From positions 62,001 through 126,000 of the forward strand of contig NZ_FOYT01000004.1 in NCBI RefSeq assembly GCF_900112175.1: a DNA stretch of 64,000 nucleotides. Direction: 5' to 3'. The number at the start of each line of letters is the position of its first letter. The first letter of the stretch is position 1. The notes below the pieces were generated by a model. The model was not told where the DNA came from. It was given only the letters and a program-made list of their open reading frames with translations, and ran no database searches. Source of the DNA: Halogeometricum rufum. Lineage in GTDB: Archaea > Halobacteriota > Halobacteria > Halobacteriales > Haloferacaceae. Made by a program: the position numbers and the translations under genes. This document shows, in pieces, positions 8,850 to 18,249 of the stretch.

Positions 8850-9344
8850 CTACGCTTCAGAGTTACTGTATATTCGTTCGTGACTGTGCGAGTATATCTC
8901 GAGGAGATTTCCGTAGGGGTCACGGCAGTACGTGAGCGTGTAGGTGTCGTCGTCCTCGAATATCTCCCAGACCTCCGAGTAGTGGTCGCCGCCGTGTTCG
9001 TCGATTCGTCGGGCGAGTGCTTCCACGTCGGGGTCTATCACGCAGAGGTGGAACAGACCCGGGTTCGTCGGATCCGCGTCCGAGTTGCCCGCAGTCGACT
9101 CGAACTCGAAGAGTTCGACGCCGATCTGATTCCCCGTCGCGAGGTGGGCCAGTTGCATCTCCTCGAAGTCTCCGAGGAGGTTCGCCGCCTGACGTCCGGC
9201 GTATCCCTCGTCGGCGACGACGGTTTCCGGCCCCCTCACGTGGGAGAATCCGAGGACGGTCGTGTACCAGTCGATCGCTTCGTCGATGTTCGGCACCGTG
9301 AGGCCGACGTGGGCGAGGCCCCGGGGGTACTGCTGTCGAGACAT
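8850..9344 (-). CDS. VOC-superfamily (glyoxalase/extradiol-type) protein
   Basis: A 164-residue vicinal-oxygen-chelate protein made of two beta-alpha-beta-beta-beta modules. It opens GLAHVGLTVPNIDEAIDWYTTVLGF with the first metal-ligand His, and ends DPYGNLLEIY with the usual ligand Glu; GLFHLCVIDPDVEAL supplies the middle His. Members are glyoxalases, epimerases (methylmalonyl-CoA type) or ring-cleaving dioxygenases, so function cannot be set from sequence alone. The ATG at 9344 is chosen because the fold begins within ten residues and longer upstream extensions are low-complexity. It converges on the importer operon. Confidence 0.88.
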   Translation of the reverse strand: MSRQQYPRGLAHVGLTVPNIDEAIDWYTTVLGFSHVRGPETVVADEGYAGRQAANLLGDFEEMQLAHLATGNQIGVELFEFESTAGNSDADPTNPGLFHLCVIDPDVEALARRIDEHGGDHYSEVWEIFEDDDTYTLTYCRDPYGNLLEIYSHSHERIYSNSEA

Positions 9345-9538
9345 GCTTGTGAACGACTGTCTATCTGCGTAATATACTTTCCGCCGCGGTGTGCGTGACC
9401 GAACCATCGTACGAGTAACTCGGGACGGACAGCGAGGCGCACCGCTACCGCTCTCTGCGGTTCGACGGGCGTTCGAGAATAGCGTGTCGCGAGTTCGGCG
9501 ACGCCGAGCGAGGACTGTCTGGTGGCAGCAGAGAGCGC

Positions 9539-10348
9539 TTACTCCGCCCACGGGACGCCGTCCACCCTCTCTTCCTCGCTCGGGTCGACCGTTCTGAACT
9601 CCTCGTCGATGTCGTCGATGCGTCGACACTCCTCCTCGGAGAGTTTCAGCGCCAGCGACCCGTAGTTGTCTTGGATGTGGTCGCCGGAGGCCTTCGGTAT
9701 CGCACAGACGTTCTCTTTCTCGAACAACCACGCCAGCGTCACCTGTGCGACACTGACGCCGTGGTCGTCGGCGACGGCTTGCAGGACGGGGTCGCCGAAC
9801 ACCTCCCCCTGTGCGAGCGGAGAGTACGCCACGAGGTGATGGTCGTGGCGCCGGGCGTACGCGCGGAGTTCGGTCTGCGGGAGGAACGGATGCATCTCGA
9901 CTTGGTGGGCAACGAACGGCGCTGTGAGCCGCTCGCGTGCCTCGTCGAGGAGTGCCGGCGTGAAGTTGCTCAGACCAACGCCTCGAATCTTCCCCTCGTC
10001 GTAGAGTTCGTCGAACGCGCCGAGCGTCTCTTCGGGGTCGTAGGCGTTCGTCGGCCAGTGGACGTAGAGCAGGTCGACCGTCTCGACACCGAGTCGGTCG
10101 AGGCTCTCCGCGGCCGTTCGTTTCACGTCCTCGGCACCGAGGTTCCGCGGGAGGACTTTCGTGGCGATGGTCACGTCTTCTCGGGGGACCTCGCTCCGTT
10201 CGAGACCGCGTCCGACGACGTCTTCGTTCTCGTACCACTGGGCCGTATCGACGTGTCGATATCCCGTCTCTAGCGCAGTCACGATCGTCGAGGGGTCGGT
10301 GACACCGACGGTCCCGAAGCCGAGTCTCGGTAGCTCGTACTGAGGCAT
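9539..10348 (-). CDS. Aldo/keto reductase
   Basis: A 269-residue aldo/keto reductase, a TIM-barrel NAD(P)H-dependent carbonyl reductase. The catalytic tetrad is visible: Asp in RHVDTAQWY, Tyr in the same segment (QWYENED), Lys in IATKVLP, and His in LLYVHWP. The family signatures GVGLSNFTP and AIPKASGDHIQDN (cofactor binding) are intact. The length is normal. It lies in a minus-strand run with the alcohol dehydrogenase and AOR genes, suggesting interconversion of aldehydes and alcohols from the same substrate. Confidence 0.92.
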   Translation of the reverse strand: MPQYELPRLGFGTVGVTDPSTIVTALETGYRHVDTAQWYENEDVVGRGLERSEVPREDVTIATKVLPRNLGAEDVKRTAAESLDRLGVETVDLLYVHWPTNAYDPEETLGAFDELYDEGKIRGVGLSNFTPALLDEARERLTAPFVAHQVEMHPFLPQTELRAYARRHDHHLVAYSPLAQGEVFGDPVLQAVADDHGVSVAQVTLAWLFEKENVCAIPKASGDHIQDNYGSLALKLSEEECRRIDDIDEEFRTVDPSEEERVDGVPWAE

Positions 10349-10418
10349 ACTCCTCTATCTCGAACGGGCGTAAAAACAGTATCGCAGCCGAGAGGGTCGA
10401 CTCGCCGACAACGACGCG

Positions 10419-11492
10419 CTACGGTTCGACGAGGACCTTCACGTGGTCGCTCTCGGGGTCGACGAGGTCCTCGAAGCCGTCTTCGACGATGTCTTCCAGG
10501 TCGATGCGTGCCGTTATCATCGGCTCGGGGTCGAACCTGCCGTCCGCCAAGAATCGCGTGACCATTCGAAACTCGCGGTCTGCGAGGGGTCCGCTGAGGT
10601 AGCCGTTGGACCCGTTGATGGTCCGTTCGACGACGACGAGGTCGTTCGGCGTCAACCCGACGTCACTGTTCGAGATACCGACGGCGGTGATCTGTCCGCC
10701 GCGCTTCGTGCTCTCTATCGCGGCGGTGAACGTCGGTTCGATTCCGACCGCCTCGAAGGCCACGTCGACGCCGCCGTCTGTCGCGTCGGTAATCGCTTTC
10801 ACCGCGTCCGTCGACGTCGGGTCGAGCGTCGTCGTCGCGCCGACTTCGGCGGCGATCTCTCGCCGCGTGGTCCGGGGTTCGGAGACGAAAATCTCCGTCG
10901 CGCCCGCCGCCTTCGCCGCCTGGACGATGGCGAGACCGATGGGCCCCGACCCGAACACCGCCACGGCGTCGCCGGCCTCGAGTCCCGACCGGCGCGTGGC
11001 GTGCACGCCGACGGCGAACGGTTCGACCAGCGCGCCGTACGCGACCGGAATCTCCTCGGGGAGCGAGACGACGTTGGCCGCCGGAACGACGGCCCGTTCC
11101 GAGAACCCACCACTGTCCGCCGACAGGCCGACGTTCGCGACCGATTCACAGAGGTTGTACCGACCCTCGGCACAGTACCGACAGTCTCCGCAGACGATGG
11201 CCGGATTGACCGTCACCGCTGTTCCCTCCGTGACAGACGTGACGTCGGTCCCGACTTCGGTAACGATGCCGCTGAACTCGTGGCCCAGTGGCACTGGGAG
11301 ACCGACGCCCGTCAAGGGATGTTCGGCGTCCGCGCTCGGTGTGAGGTCTGGACCGGCGGTGTACTCGTGGATGTCTGTGCCGCAGATACCGCACGCCTCG
11401 ACGTCGATTCGGACTTCGTCGGCGGCGAGCGCTCGTTCTTCGACGGACTCTACACGAAGGTCTTCTCGACCGTAGTAGTTTGCGACCCGCAT
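10419..11492 (-). CDS. Zinc-dependent alcohol dehydrogenase (threonine/butanediol/sorbitol dehydrogenase-like)
   Basis: A 357-residue medium-chain dehydrogenase. The catalytic zinc site is given by ACGICGTDIHEY and the following GHEFSG; the structural zinc site by the four-cysteine loop CGDCRYCAEGRYNLC. The Rossmann motif is VFGSGPIGLAIVQAAKAAG, with an acidic end to strand 2 (VSEP) that favours NAD. It should oxidise a secondary alcohol or polyol. ATG 11492 is used rather than an in-frame TTG two codons upstream. Substrate class by family: L-threonine, 2,3-butanediol, sorbitol or galactitol; not resolvable here. Confidence 0.92.
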   Translation of the reverse strand: MRVANYYGREDLRVESVEERALAADEVRIDVEACGICGTDIHEYTAGPDLTPSADAEHPLTGVGLPVPLGHEFSGIVTEVGTDVTSVTEGTAVTVNPAIVCGDCRYCAEGRYNLCESVANVGLSADSGGFSERAVVPAANVVSLPEEIPVAYGALVEPFAVGVHATRRSGLEAGDAVAVFGSGPIGLAIVQAAKAAGATEIFVSEPRTTRREIAAEVGATTTLDPTSTDAVKAITDATDGGVDVAFEAVGIEPTFTAAIESTKRGGQITAVGISNSDVGLTPNDLVVVERTINGSNGYLSGPLADREFRMVTRFLADGRFDPEPMITARIDLEDIVEDGFEDLVDPESDHVKVLVEP

Positions 11493-11644
11493 TGTCAATA
11501 CTCAACACGGTGTATCGGTATAAAAATTCGTTCGGTCGGCGAATCACTACTCCTCAGTTGGGACGAACGTTCGCCGACGCACAGCCCGTCTTCTCGGTGG
11601 ACGCACGCAATCGAGCGGCCGCACCCCGTACGAGTCGGAGCGAG

Positions 11645-13321
11645 TCAGTCGGCCGACTGTGGCTCGTTCACGTGGTCGTCGGGGACCGTCCCGTCCGCGT
11701 TCCAGTCACGCTGTGCGTAGTAGTCGTCGAGGGCGGCTTCGAAGTCCGGGAGGTCGTACGGGAGGGTGTCGTCGGCACGGTCGAACCCTCGCTGGTTGTT
11801 GAAGTGCCGCTCTAGCTCCACGACCCTCGACCCGACGGCGAGGAGATCGTCGTAGTCCGCCTCGAACAGTCCTTCGTACCGTTCGGGGGTCATGAAGCTC
11901 CGTGAGAAGCGACAGATGATGCCGCAGTCCTCCAGCGCGCGTGCGTTCTCCTGTTCGACGATATGCGGTGCTTTGCCGTCGAGACCGGTCGGGTCCAACG
12001 CGCTCTCGCGGTCCACGAGGGGATACTCCCACGCGTACAGCGTCGTGAACATGTGGTCGGCCCCGCGGTTCGCGACGGCGTAACTCAGACCCTGTCCGTT
12101 CAGGGTCCGACCGTCGTGCGCGGCGAACGAGAGTCCCTTGACGGTCCAGTTATCGACGCCCAGTTCGTCGTGGAAACGAGCGATACCCTCCGCGAGGACG
12201 TCGCCGTCTCCCTCGCGGTAGGCTATCTTCTCGACCATCTCGTGGATCAAGTCGACGTTGCCGAACTCGTCTTCGGCCGCCAAGTACGCGGCCACGGCGT
12301 TCCCGCACGAGATGGTATCCACGCCGTAGCGGTCGCAGAGTTCGTTCGACTTCATCACGTCGACGACGTCGTCGACGCTGCAGTTCGATCCGAACGACAT
12401 CACCGTCTCGTACTCCGGGCCTTCCGTCTCCACGCCGCGTTCTTCGTCCTTGGTGGGGAGCTTACAGGCGAACGCACACGACGAGCACGTTCCGCGCTTG
12501 TACTTCTTCTCGCCCACTCGGTCGCCGTTGATTCCCTCGACGCCCTCGAACTGTAGCTCCGAGAAGTAGCGAGTCGGCAACGCCGACACCTCGTTGGCGA
12601 GGCTGGTGACGCTCGTCGTCCCCTGTTGCTTCATGATGTGGTCGCTCGTCGCCGCCTCGCGGTGGACGTCCATCTGAATCGGCGGTATCTCTGCCTCGCG
12701 CCGAGAGTCTCCCTCGAACGTGACCGCCTTCACGTTCTTCGAGCCGAGAACTGCGCCGAGGCCACCTCGTCCGAATGCGCGGCTCTCGGTCGTCATGACG
12801 GACGCGAACCGTACGAGATTCTCACCGGCGGGTCCGATACAGGCGACGTGCTCTTCGGAGAGGCCGTGCGTCTCCTCGACGTACTCGGTGATCTCCGGCA
12901 CCGTCGCCTCTTCGAGGTCCGGGACGGCCTCGAACTCGACACCCTCGTCGGTGACGTGGACGACGACCAACTCGTCGCTCTCGCCAGTGACTTCGACGGC
13001 GGCGTATCCCGCGTCGGCGAAGTTTCTCGACATGAACCCACCAGCGTTCGACGAGAAGAGGCCACCCGTGAGCGGTGAGACCGCAGTACAGTTCATCCGT
13101 CCGGTGAAGCTCATGTTCGACGTCTGCATCGGTCCGGTCGAGAAGAACAGGCTGTTCTCCGGGCCGAGGGGGTCGGCGTCGAACGGAATTCGGTCGTGTG
13201 CGAGGCGGGTCGCCACGCCGCGCCCGCCGATGAACGATTCGAGGACGTCGTCGACGTCGGTCTCTTCGGTCGTTCTCGCTCCAACGTCGACCGTCAACAA
13301 CGGTCCAGAGACGTGTAGCAT
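11645..13321 (-). CDS. Tungsten-dependent aldehyde:ferredoxin oxidoreductase (AOR family)
   Basis: A 558-residue AOR-family protein. These enzymes hold a tungsten bis-pterin and one 4Fe-4S cluster and oxidise aldehydes to carboxylic acids with ferredoxin. The N-terminal pterin-binding domain shows FIGGRGVATRL, NSLFFSTGP and GRGGLGAVLGSKNVKA. The cluster ligands are the CSSCAFACK motif and a later Cys in EDCGIICRFS. ATG 13321 is chosen because a TATA element at 13345-13355 lies about 29 bases upstream; an upstream in-frame codon would precede transcription. Within the cluster it likely oxidises an aldehyde made by the neighbouring dehydrogenases. Confidence 0.92.
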   Translation of the reverse strand: MLHVSGPLLTVDVGARTTEETDVDDVLESFIGGRGVATRLAHDRIPFDADPLGPENSLFFSTGPMQTSNMSFTGRMNCTAVSPLTGGLFSSNAGGFMSRNFADAGYAAVEVTGESDELVVVHVTDEGVEFEAVPDLEEATVPEITEYVEETHGLSEEHVACIGPAGENLVRFASVMTTESRAFGRGGLGAVLGSKNVKAVTFEGDSRREAEIPPIQMDVHREAATSDHIMKQQGTTSVTSLANEVSALPTRYFSELQFEGVEGINGDRVGEKKYKRGTCSSCAFACKLPTKDEERGVETEGPEYETVMSFGSNCSVDDVVDVMKSNELCDRYGVDTISCGNAVAAYLAAEDEFGNVDLIHEMVEKIAYREGDGDVLAEGIARFHDELGVDNWTVKGLSFAAHDGRTLNGQGLSYAVANRGADHMFTTLYAWEYPLVDRESALDPTGLDGKAPHIVEQENARALEDCGIICRFSRSFMTPERYEGLFEADYDDLLAVGSRVVELERHFNNQRGFDRADDTLPYDLPDFEAALDDYYAQRDWNADGTVPDDHVNEPQSAD

Positions 13322-13344
13322 ACGAGAACAACACACACACTCCG

Positions 13345-13355
13345 TATTAAAAATA
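13345..13355 (-). promoter_or_regulatory. TATA box of the AOR gene
   Basis: tattaaaaata on the plus strand, centred 29 bases before the ATG at 13321. It decides the AOR start codon. Confidence 0.55.
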
Positions 13356-13393
13356 CCTAGCAATCGGACCCGGAGGAACGTCGCTCGCTGCGG

Positions 13394-14146
13394 TCAGGCG
13401 GTCACGCCGCCGTCTACGACGAGATTGTGCCCCGTCACGTACGACGACTCGTCGCTCGCCAGGAACAGTACGACCTCCGCGACTTCTTCTGGTTGTCCTG
13501 CCCGCCCGAGCGGAGTCTGTGCCACTAGTCCACCCGCCGTGTCGCCGTCCTCCTTCGTCATCGCCGTCTCGATGATGCCGGGGTTAACTGCGTTCACGCG
13601 GACGCCGTCCGGCCCCGTTTCGACCGCTACCTGACGAGTCAGGTTCGTGACGGCCCCCTTCGAGGTGCAGTACAGCGAGGAGTTCTCCAACCCTCTGATT
13701 CCCCCGATAGAGGACATGTTGATTATCGAGCCGCTTCCCTGGACTCGCATCACCTCGACGGCGGCCTGACAGCCGAAGTAGACGCCCCGGACGTTGATAC
13801 CCATCAACCACTCGAAGTCGTCGGCCGTCGCCTCGGTGATGGGGAGTTGTCGTTCGACGCCGGCGTTGTTCACCATCACGTCGAGCGACCCGTACGCGTC
13901 GACGGTGGCGTCGACCGCCGCACGGAGGTCCTCGATGGACGTGACGTCAGTCTGGACGAACTGCGCGTCGCCGCCCGCGTCGCGAATCGCCTCGTGCGTC
14001 GGCTCCCCGCCGAGTCGTGGGTCGGTTCGGACGTCCGCAACAGTCACCGCCGCTCCTTCTTCGGCGAACCGCCGAGCGATCGCCCGACCGTTGCCCGACG
14101 ACCCACCTGTCACTACCGCCGCTTTCCCGTCGAGTCTGCCTGTCAT
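13394..14146 (-). CDS. Short-chain dehydrogenase/reductase (SDR)
   Basis: A 250-residue classical SDR. It has the cofactor motif TGGSSGNGRAIA, an Asp at the end of strand 2 (VADVRTD) favouring NAD, NNAGVERQLP, the catalytic SLYCTSKGA (Tyr/Lys) preceded by Ser in NMSSIGG, and the C-terminal YVTGHNLVVDGG. ATG 14146 (MTGRLDGKAAVVTGG) begins the fold directly; a longer frame to 14176 adds residues unlike the family. It is likely one of several dehydrogenases acting in the same catabolic route. It is a different subgroup from the SDR at 3842. Confidence 0.9.
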   Translation of the reverse strand: MTGRLDGKAAVVTGGSSGNGRAIARRFAEEGAAVTVADVRTDPRLGGEPTHEAIRDAGGDAQFVQTDVTSIEDLRAAVDATVDAYGSLDVMVNNAGVERQLPITEATADDFEWLMGINVRGVYFGCQAAVEVMRVQGSGSIINMSSIGGIRGLENSSLYCTSKGAVTNLTRQVAVETGPDGVRVNAVNPGIIETAMTKEDGDTAGGLVAQTPLGRAGQPEEVAEVVLFLASDESSYVTGHNLVVDGGVTA

Positions 14147-14483
14147 ACTGTACCAAACGTTGGCTATCGCGGTCACATAAACGTTGCTTCCTCACCGGCG
14201 GGGGAGCGACGTGTCTGCTCGGCCGAGACGCGCGCGGGCGTCCCTCAGCACGCGTCGTTCTACGGCCGTTCGGACGTCGTTCGCCCCGCTGATTCCGCTC
14301 TGTGAGGACCCGACGAACGGCGTCTCGCTTCCGCCCGTTCCTTCCCGTCTTGTCCCCTCCCCGCCCCGAGTCGACGGCACCTTAGGGTGGTTTCGTCCGA
14401 GCGAGTTGGGGGGAGTGTTCGAGAGTGGAGGTGTTGTACCGACCCAAATCCTTATTATTCATTATATACATGGTTCGAGTGCG

Positions 14484-15560
14484 ATGTTAGACAACGGAAC
14501 GTTGGTAGTGGACTCTGTTTCCCACTGCTTCAACCACACCCCGGAGAACCACAAGCACGCGAACGCTCAACGATGGGACGACGAGACGTTCGACCTCGGC
14601 GAGAAACTCCTGCCCGACAGTCACGTCCCTTCCGAGGAGGTGTTCTACCGCGACCACCAACCCGAGGAACTGGCTCGTCTGCTCTTCCTCGAGAGTCAGA
14701 TCGACTACACGGTGTACCACTCGCTGCCGCTGGACGACTACTTCCACGACGGCTACGTCTCCCGGGAGAAGGGCTTCGAGTTCCGCGACCAGAACCCCGA
14801 GCGAGTCGGAATGTACGTCGACATCAACCCGCTCGAAGACGACGCGGTCGACCAGGTCGAGTACTACGTCAACGAGAAAGACGTCGACGGCATCAAACTC
14901 TACCCCGCCCGGTACCAGAACGGTCAGGACCTCTCGCTCCAACTGAACGAGCGCTCCGTCCAACCGATACTCGACAAGGCCGACGAACTCGACGTCGACA
15001 CCGTCGGCATCCACAAGTTCATCCCGTTCGCGAAGGCCCCGACCAAGTACTTCCGCATCGACGACGTGGAGGAAGCCGCGAACAAGTACCCCGACCTAAA
15101 CTTCGAGGTCATCCACGTCGGATTCTCCTTCCTCGAGGAGACCATCTGGGCGATGGCGAGCAACGACAACGTCTACGCGAACCTCGAAAACACCGCGTGT
15201 CTGGTGAACACCCGTCCGCGGAAGTTCGCCAAGATAATGGGAGAACTGCTCTACTGGGTCGGTTCGGACCGCATCCTCTTCGCCAGCGGTGCGACGGCAC
15301 TGCATCCACAGCCACCCATCGAGGGTATCTGGGACCTCGAGATGTCCGAAGACCTGCAGGCACAGTACGACTACCCCGACATCACCCAAGAGGACAAAGA
15401 GAACATCCTCGGGAAGAACGCCCTCGAACTCCTCGGCAAGGACCCCGACCAACTTCGCCGCGACATCGAAGACGACCGATGGGCGAAGGCGCGCGAGGAA
15501 CTCGACCAGTACCCCGCCGAACCGTGGTCTAGCTACGACGTTCCCGCCCCACAAGCATGA
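14484..15560 (+). CDS. Amidohydrolase-family (amidohydrolase 2) protein
   Basis: A 358-residue metal-dependent hydrolase of the amidohydrolase-2 group (decarboxylases and lactonases such as ACMSD and 4-sulfomuconolactonase relatives). Visible elements are the N-terminal DSVSHCFNH (metal-binding strand 1), DGIKLYPARY, GIHKF, VIHVGFSF with His, and a later RILFASGATAL in place of the usual GSDxP loop. The strand-1 pattern is unusual (SHCFNH rather than HxH), so catalytic detail is uncertain. The ATG at 14484 has a TATA-like cttattatt at 14451-14459. It overlaps the DUF59 gene by ATGA, so the two products probably work together. Confidence 0.85.
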   Translation: MLDNGTLVVDSVSHCFNHTPENHKHANAQRWDDETFDLGEKLLPDSHVPSEEVFYRDHQPEELARLLFLESQIDYTVYHSLPLDDYFHDGYVSREKGFEFRDQNPERVGMYVDINPLEDDAVDQVEYYVNEKDVDGIKLYPARYQNGQDLSLQLNERSVQPILDKADELDVDTVGIHKFIPFAKAPTKYFRIDDVEEAANKYPDLNFEVIHVGFSFLEETIWAMASNDNVYANLENTACLVNTRPRKFAKIMGELLYWVGSDRILFASGATALHPQPPIEGIWDLEMSEDLQAQYDYPDITQEDKENILGKNALELLGKDPDQLRRDIEDDRWAKAREELDQYPAEPWSSYDVPAPQA

Positions 15561-15970
15561 GTTCCAGCAGCCACGTCACCCCGGACGAAGAGTTCACGAA
15601 CGAACGCAAGGAGCGAATCAAGGACGAACTCGGGAAGGTCCTCGACCCGTGTAGCTGTATGAGCGACCATCCCATCAGCATCCTCGACCTCGGACTCGTC
15701 GAGAACATCGACGTAGATAGCGACGTCGTCCACGTCGACTTGCTCTTGACCTCACAGCTGTGCACGTACTTCCTCGACATGAGCGACGAGATCGTAGAGC
15801 GCGTCGAGGGGTTAGAGGGAATCGAGCGCGTGGAGGTCCACCAGGACACGAGCGGACAGGTGTGGACGCCCGACCGGATGTCGGAGAACGAACGACAGAC
15901 GCGCCGCGAACGACTCCGGACGCGCATGGAGGAGGCGGGCATCGAACCGTACGCGAAACGAACCAACTGA
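15557..15970 (+). CDS. DUF59/MIP18-family (iron-sulfur assembly or PaaD-like) protein
   Basis: A 137-residue protein with a DUF59-type domain (about residues 18-100), similar to PaaD, SufT and related metal-sulfur cluster proteins. The conserved segment reads VLDPCSCMSDHPISILDLGLV, with an extra Cys pair (PCSC) that could bind a metal or cluster. The start codon overlaps the amidohydrolase stop (ATGA), implying translational coupling. Such proteins help insert Fe-S clusters or support a partner metalloenzyme; the pairing suggests maturation of, or a complex with, the upstream hydrolase. The C-terminus is charged and helical. Confidence 0.85.
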   Translation: MSSSSHVTPDEEFTNERKERIKDELGKVLDPCSCMSDHPISILDLGLVENIDVDSDVVHVDLLLTSQLCTYFLDMSDEIVERVEGLEGIERVEVHQDTSGQVWTPDRMSENERQTRRERLRTRMEEAGIEPYAKRTN

Positions 15971-16182
15971 CGGACTCAGTCGCAGCGTCTGTCCCGACGA
16001 CTGAGAACTCACGGTCCTCGATTCCCGTGTCGAGGCCTTCTTCGGCGGCGACGATTCAGGAGTAGTGGCATCGCCGTCTCTCGTGCGCGCGGCGAATATA
16101 CGTCGAGTGGAGACCGCTGCGAGTCGCGGAGCAGGTAGCGAAACGAGAGCGGAAGGGACGGGCCGGAGCCGAACGCGGGAAT

Positions 16183-18150
16183 CTACCGCGCCGCCTCCAC
16201 TTCTTCGAGCGCCTCCGGGTTCTCGATGCTGCTCATGTCGCCGAATTGCTCGCCCTGATAGATGGCGGAGATGGCGCGGCGGATGATCTTCCCCGACTGC
16301 GTCTTCGGGAACTCCGAGACGAACAACAGCTCCCGCGGACGGAACGGCTTCCCGTGTTCCTCGCCGACGAGTTCCCGGAGTTCCGCGCGGAGTCCGTCCG
16401 AAGGCTCGACGCCGTCTTCGAGGACGACGTAGGCGACGACGGCCGTCCCCGTCGTCTCGTCGTCGACGCCGACGGCAGCCGCCTGGTTCACCGCGTCGTG
16501 TTCGATGAGGACGCCCTCTATCTCGGCAGGGCCGACCTTCCGACCGGCAACGTTGAGAGCGTCGTCCGCCCGGCCGTGGAGGAACCAGAGGCCGTCCTCG
16601 TCCTTCTGCGCCCAGTCGCCGTGGTCCCAGAGACCTTCCCACGTCGACCAGTACTCCTCGAGGTAGCGGTCGTCACCCGACCACAGCGACTTCGTCGTCG
16701 ACGGGCAGGAGTCGCGCGCGACCAGGTGGCCCCGTTCGTGCGCGTCGGCGATGCTCTCCCCGTCGTCGTCGACGATGTCGACGTCCATCCCGAGTCCCGG
16801 CCCGCCGAGCGTGCACGGCTTGAGCGATTGGATTGGCATCGGCATGAGGAAGCACCCGCAGATTTCGGTCCCTCCGGAGATGTTGATGATTGGCGCTTCG
16901 CCCCCGCCGACGTTCTCGTAGAACCACATCCACGACTCGGAGTCCCACGGTTCCCCGGTGGATCCGAGGAGTCTGAGCGACGAGAGGTCGTGTGCCTCTA
17001 CGTACTCGTCGCCGTGCTTTCGGAGCGCGCGTATCGCAGTCGGCGAGACACCGAACACGGTGAGGCCGTGGCGGTCGATCATCTCCCAGAAGCGGTTCGG
17101 GTCCGGGTAGTCCGGTGCGCCCTCGTACATGAAGATGGTCCCGCCGAAGGTGTGGTTGCCGATGAGCGTCCACGGCCCCATCATCCAGCCGATGTCCGAC
17201 ACCCAGAAGAACCGGTCCGAGGGCTCGTGGTCGAAGCCGAAGTGTATCTCCTTGGCCGTCTGCATCTGCACGCCCGCGTGCGTGTGGACGATTCCTTTCG
17301 GCGTGCCAGTCGTTCCGGAGGAGTACAGCAGCATCGACTCTCGGTTCGCGTCGAGTTCCTTCGTCTCGTACGCGCCGGCCTGCGACTCCACGGCGTCGTC
17401 CCACCACTCGTCGCGGGTTTCGTCCCACGGGACGTCGGCCCCGAGTCGGTCGAAGACGATGGTGTGTTCGACGTAGCCCGCCGCTTCGATGGCGTCGTCG
17501 GCGGTCCCTTTGAGCGTCAGTTCGCTCCCGCGGCGGGAGAACCCGTCGCCCGTGAAGAGGACCGAACACTCCGAGTCCGCGATCCGGGTGGCCGCGGCGT
17601 CGACGCCGAAGCCGGAGAAGATGGGGACCGCGATGGCTCCGACTTTGAAACAGCCGTAGAGGATGGAGACGACTTCGGGCACCATCGGCATGTACAACCC
17701 GACGGTGTCGCCCGTCTCGATTCCCCGTTCTTCCAGCGCGTTGGCCACCTTGTTCGACTGCCGGTGGAGTTCGTGGTAGGTTACCTCACGGACGTCTCCC
17801 TGTTCGCTCTCCCAGATGGTGGCGACTTTGTTCCGCGTCTCGCTGTCGACGGCGGCGTGTCTGTCGAGGACGTTGTGGGCGATGTTCATCCTCCCACCGG
17901 GGTACCACTCGGTGAACTGCGGGCCCTCCGAGTCGTCTCGGACCGCGTCGTACTCCTCGTAGAACTCGACGCCGAGGTAGTCGACGAGTTCGTCCCAGAA
18001 CCACTCGACGTCGCCGTTCGTCGTCTCGAGTAGGTCGTCGTAGTCGTCGATGCCGTACTCCTGCATGAACCGCCAGACGTTCGTCGATTCGACGAACTCG
18101 TCGGACGGTTCGTGCACTACTGATGTCTCTTCGGGAGGCTCTGCTGGCAT
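16183..18150 (-). CDS. Acetyl-CoA synthetase-like AMP-forming acyl-CoA ligase
   Basis: A 655-residue adenylate-forming enzyme of the acetyl-CoA synthetase group, activating a short carboxylic acid with ATP to acyl-AMP and then acyl-CoA. The N-terminal ACAS_N-type region (about 30-95) is followed by the AMP-binding domain with the P-loop SSGTTGTPKGIVHTHAG, NISGGTEICG, GRADDALNVAGRKVGPAEIE, and the C-terminal catalytic Lys in TQSGKIIRRAI. ATG 18150 is chosen because the TATA box at 18183-18192 rules out the upstream codon at 18180. It is divergent from the DUF59 gene. The acid may be the product of the nearby AOR. Confidence 0.92.
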   Translation of the reverse strand: MPAEPPEETSVVHEPSDEFVESTNVWRFMQEYGIDDYDDLLETTNGDVEWFWDELVDYLGVEFYEEYDAVRDDSEGPQFTEWYPGGRMNIAHNVLDRHAAVDSETRNKVATIWESEQGDVREVTYHELHRQSNKVANALEERGIETGDTVGLYMPMVPEVVSILYGCFKVGAIAVPIFSGFGVDAAATRIADSECSVLFTGDGFSRRGSELTLKGTADDAIEAAGYVEHTIVFDRLGADVPWDETRDEWWDDAVESQAGAYETKELDANRESMLLYSSGTTGTPKGIVHTHAGVQMQTAKEIHFGFDHEPSDRFFWVSDIGWMMGPWTLIGNHTFGGTIFMYEGAPDYPDPNRFWEMIDRHGLTVFGVSPTAIRALRKHGDEYVEAHDLSSLRLLGSTGEPWDSESWMWFYENVGGGEAPIINISGGTEICGCFLMPMPIQSLKPCTLGGPGLGMDVDIVDDDGESIADAHERGHLVARDSCPSTTKSLWSGDDRYLEEYWSTWEGLWDHGDWAQKDEDGLWFLHGRADDALNVAGRKVGPAEIEGVLIEHDAVNQAAAVGVDDETTGTAVVAYVVLEDGVEPSDGLRAELRELVGEEHGKPFRPRELLFVSEFPKTQSGKIIRRAISAIYQGEQFGDMSSIENPEALEEVEAAR

Positions 18151-18182
18151 GGTTGCGCGTGAGACAACCTCGCGCAGCATCC

Positions 18183-18192
18183 AATATAAATT
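18183..18192 (-). promoter_or_regulatory. TATA box of the acyl-CoA ligase gene
   Basis: aatataaatt sits about 37 bases before ATG 18150, giving a leader of roughly 10 bases and excluding the in-frame start at 18180. Confidence 0.55.
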
Positions 18193-18249
18193 ATCGGACT
18201 GAAAGCGACGTTCGTCGAGGAGAGCAGCCCTCCGGCCCTGCTCGGAGAA

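Noticed and set aside
16246-18033. A 595-codon plus-strand frame
   Set aside because: Antisense to the clear acyl-CoA ligase gene; no motif and Arg/Val-biased composition.
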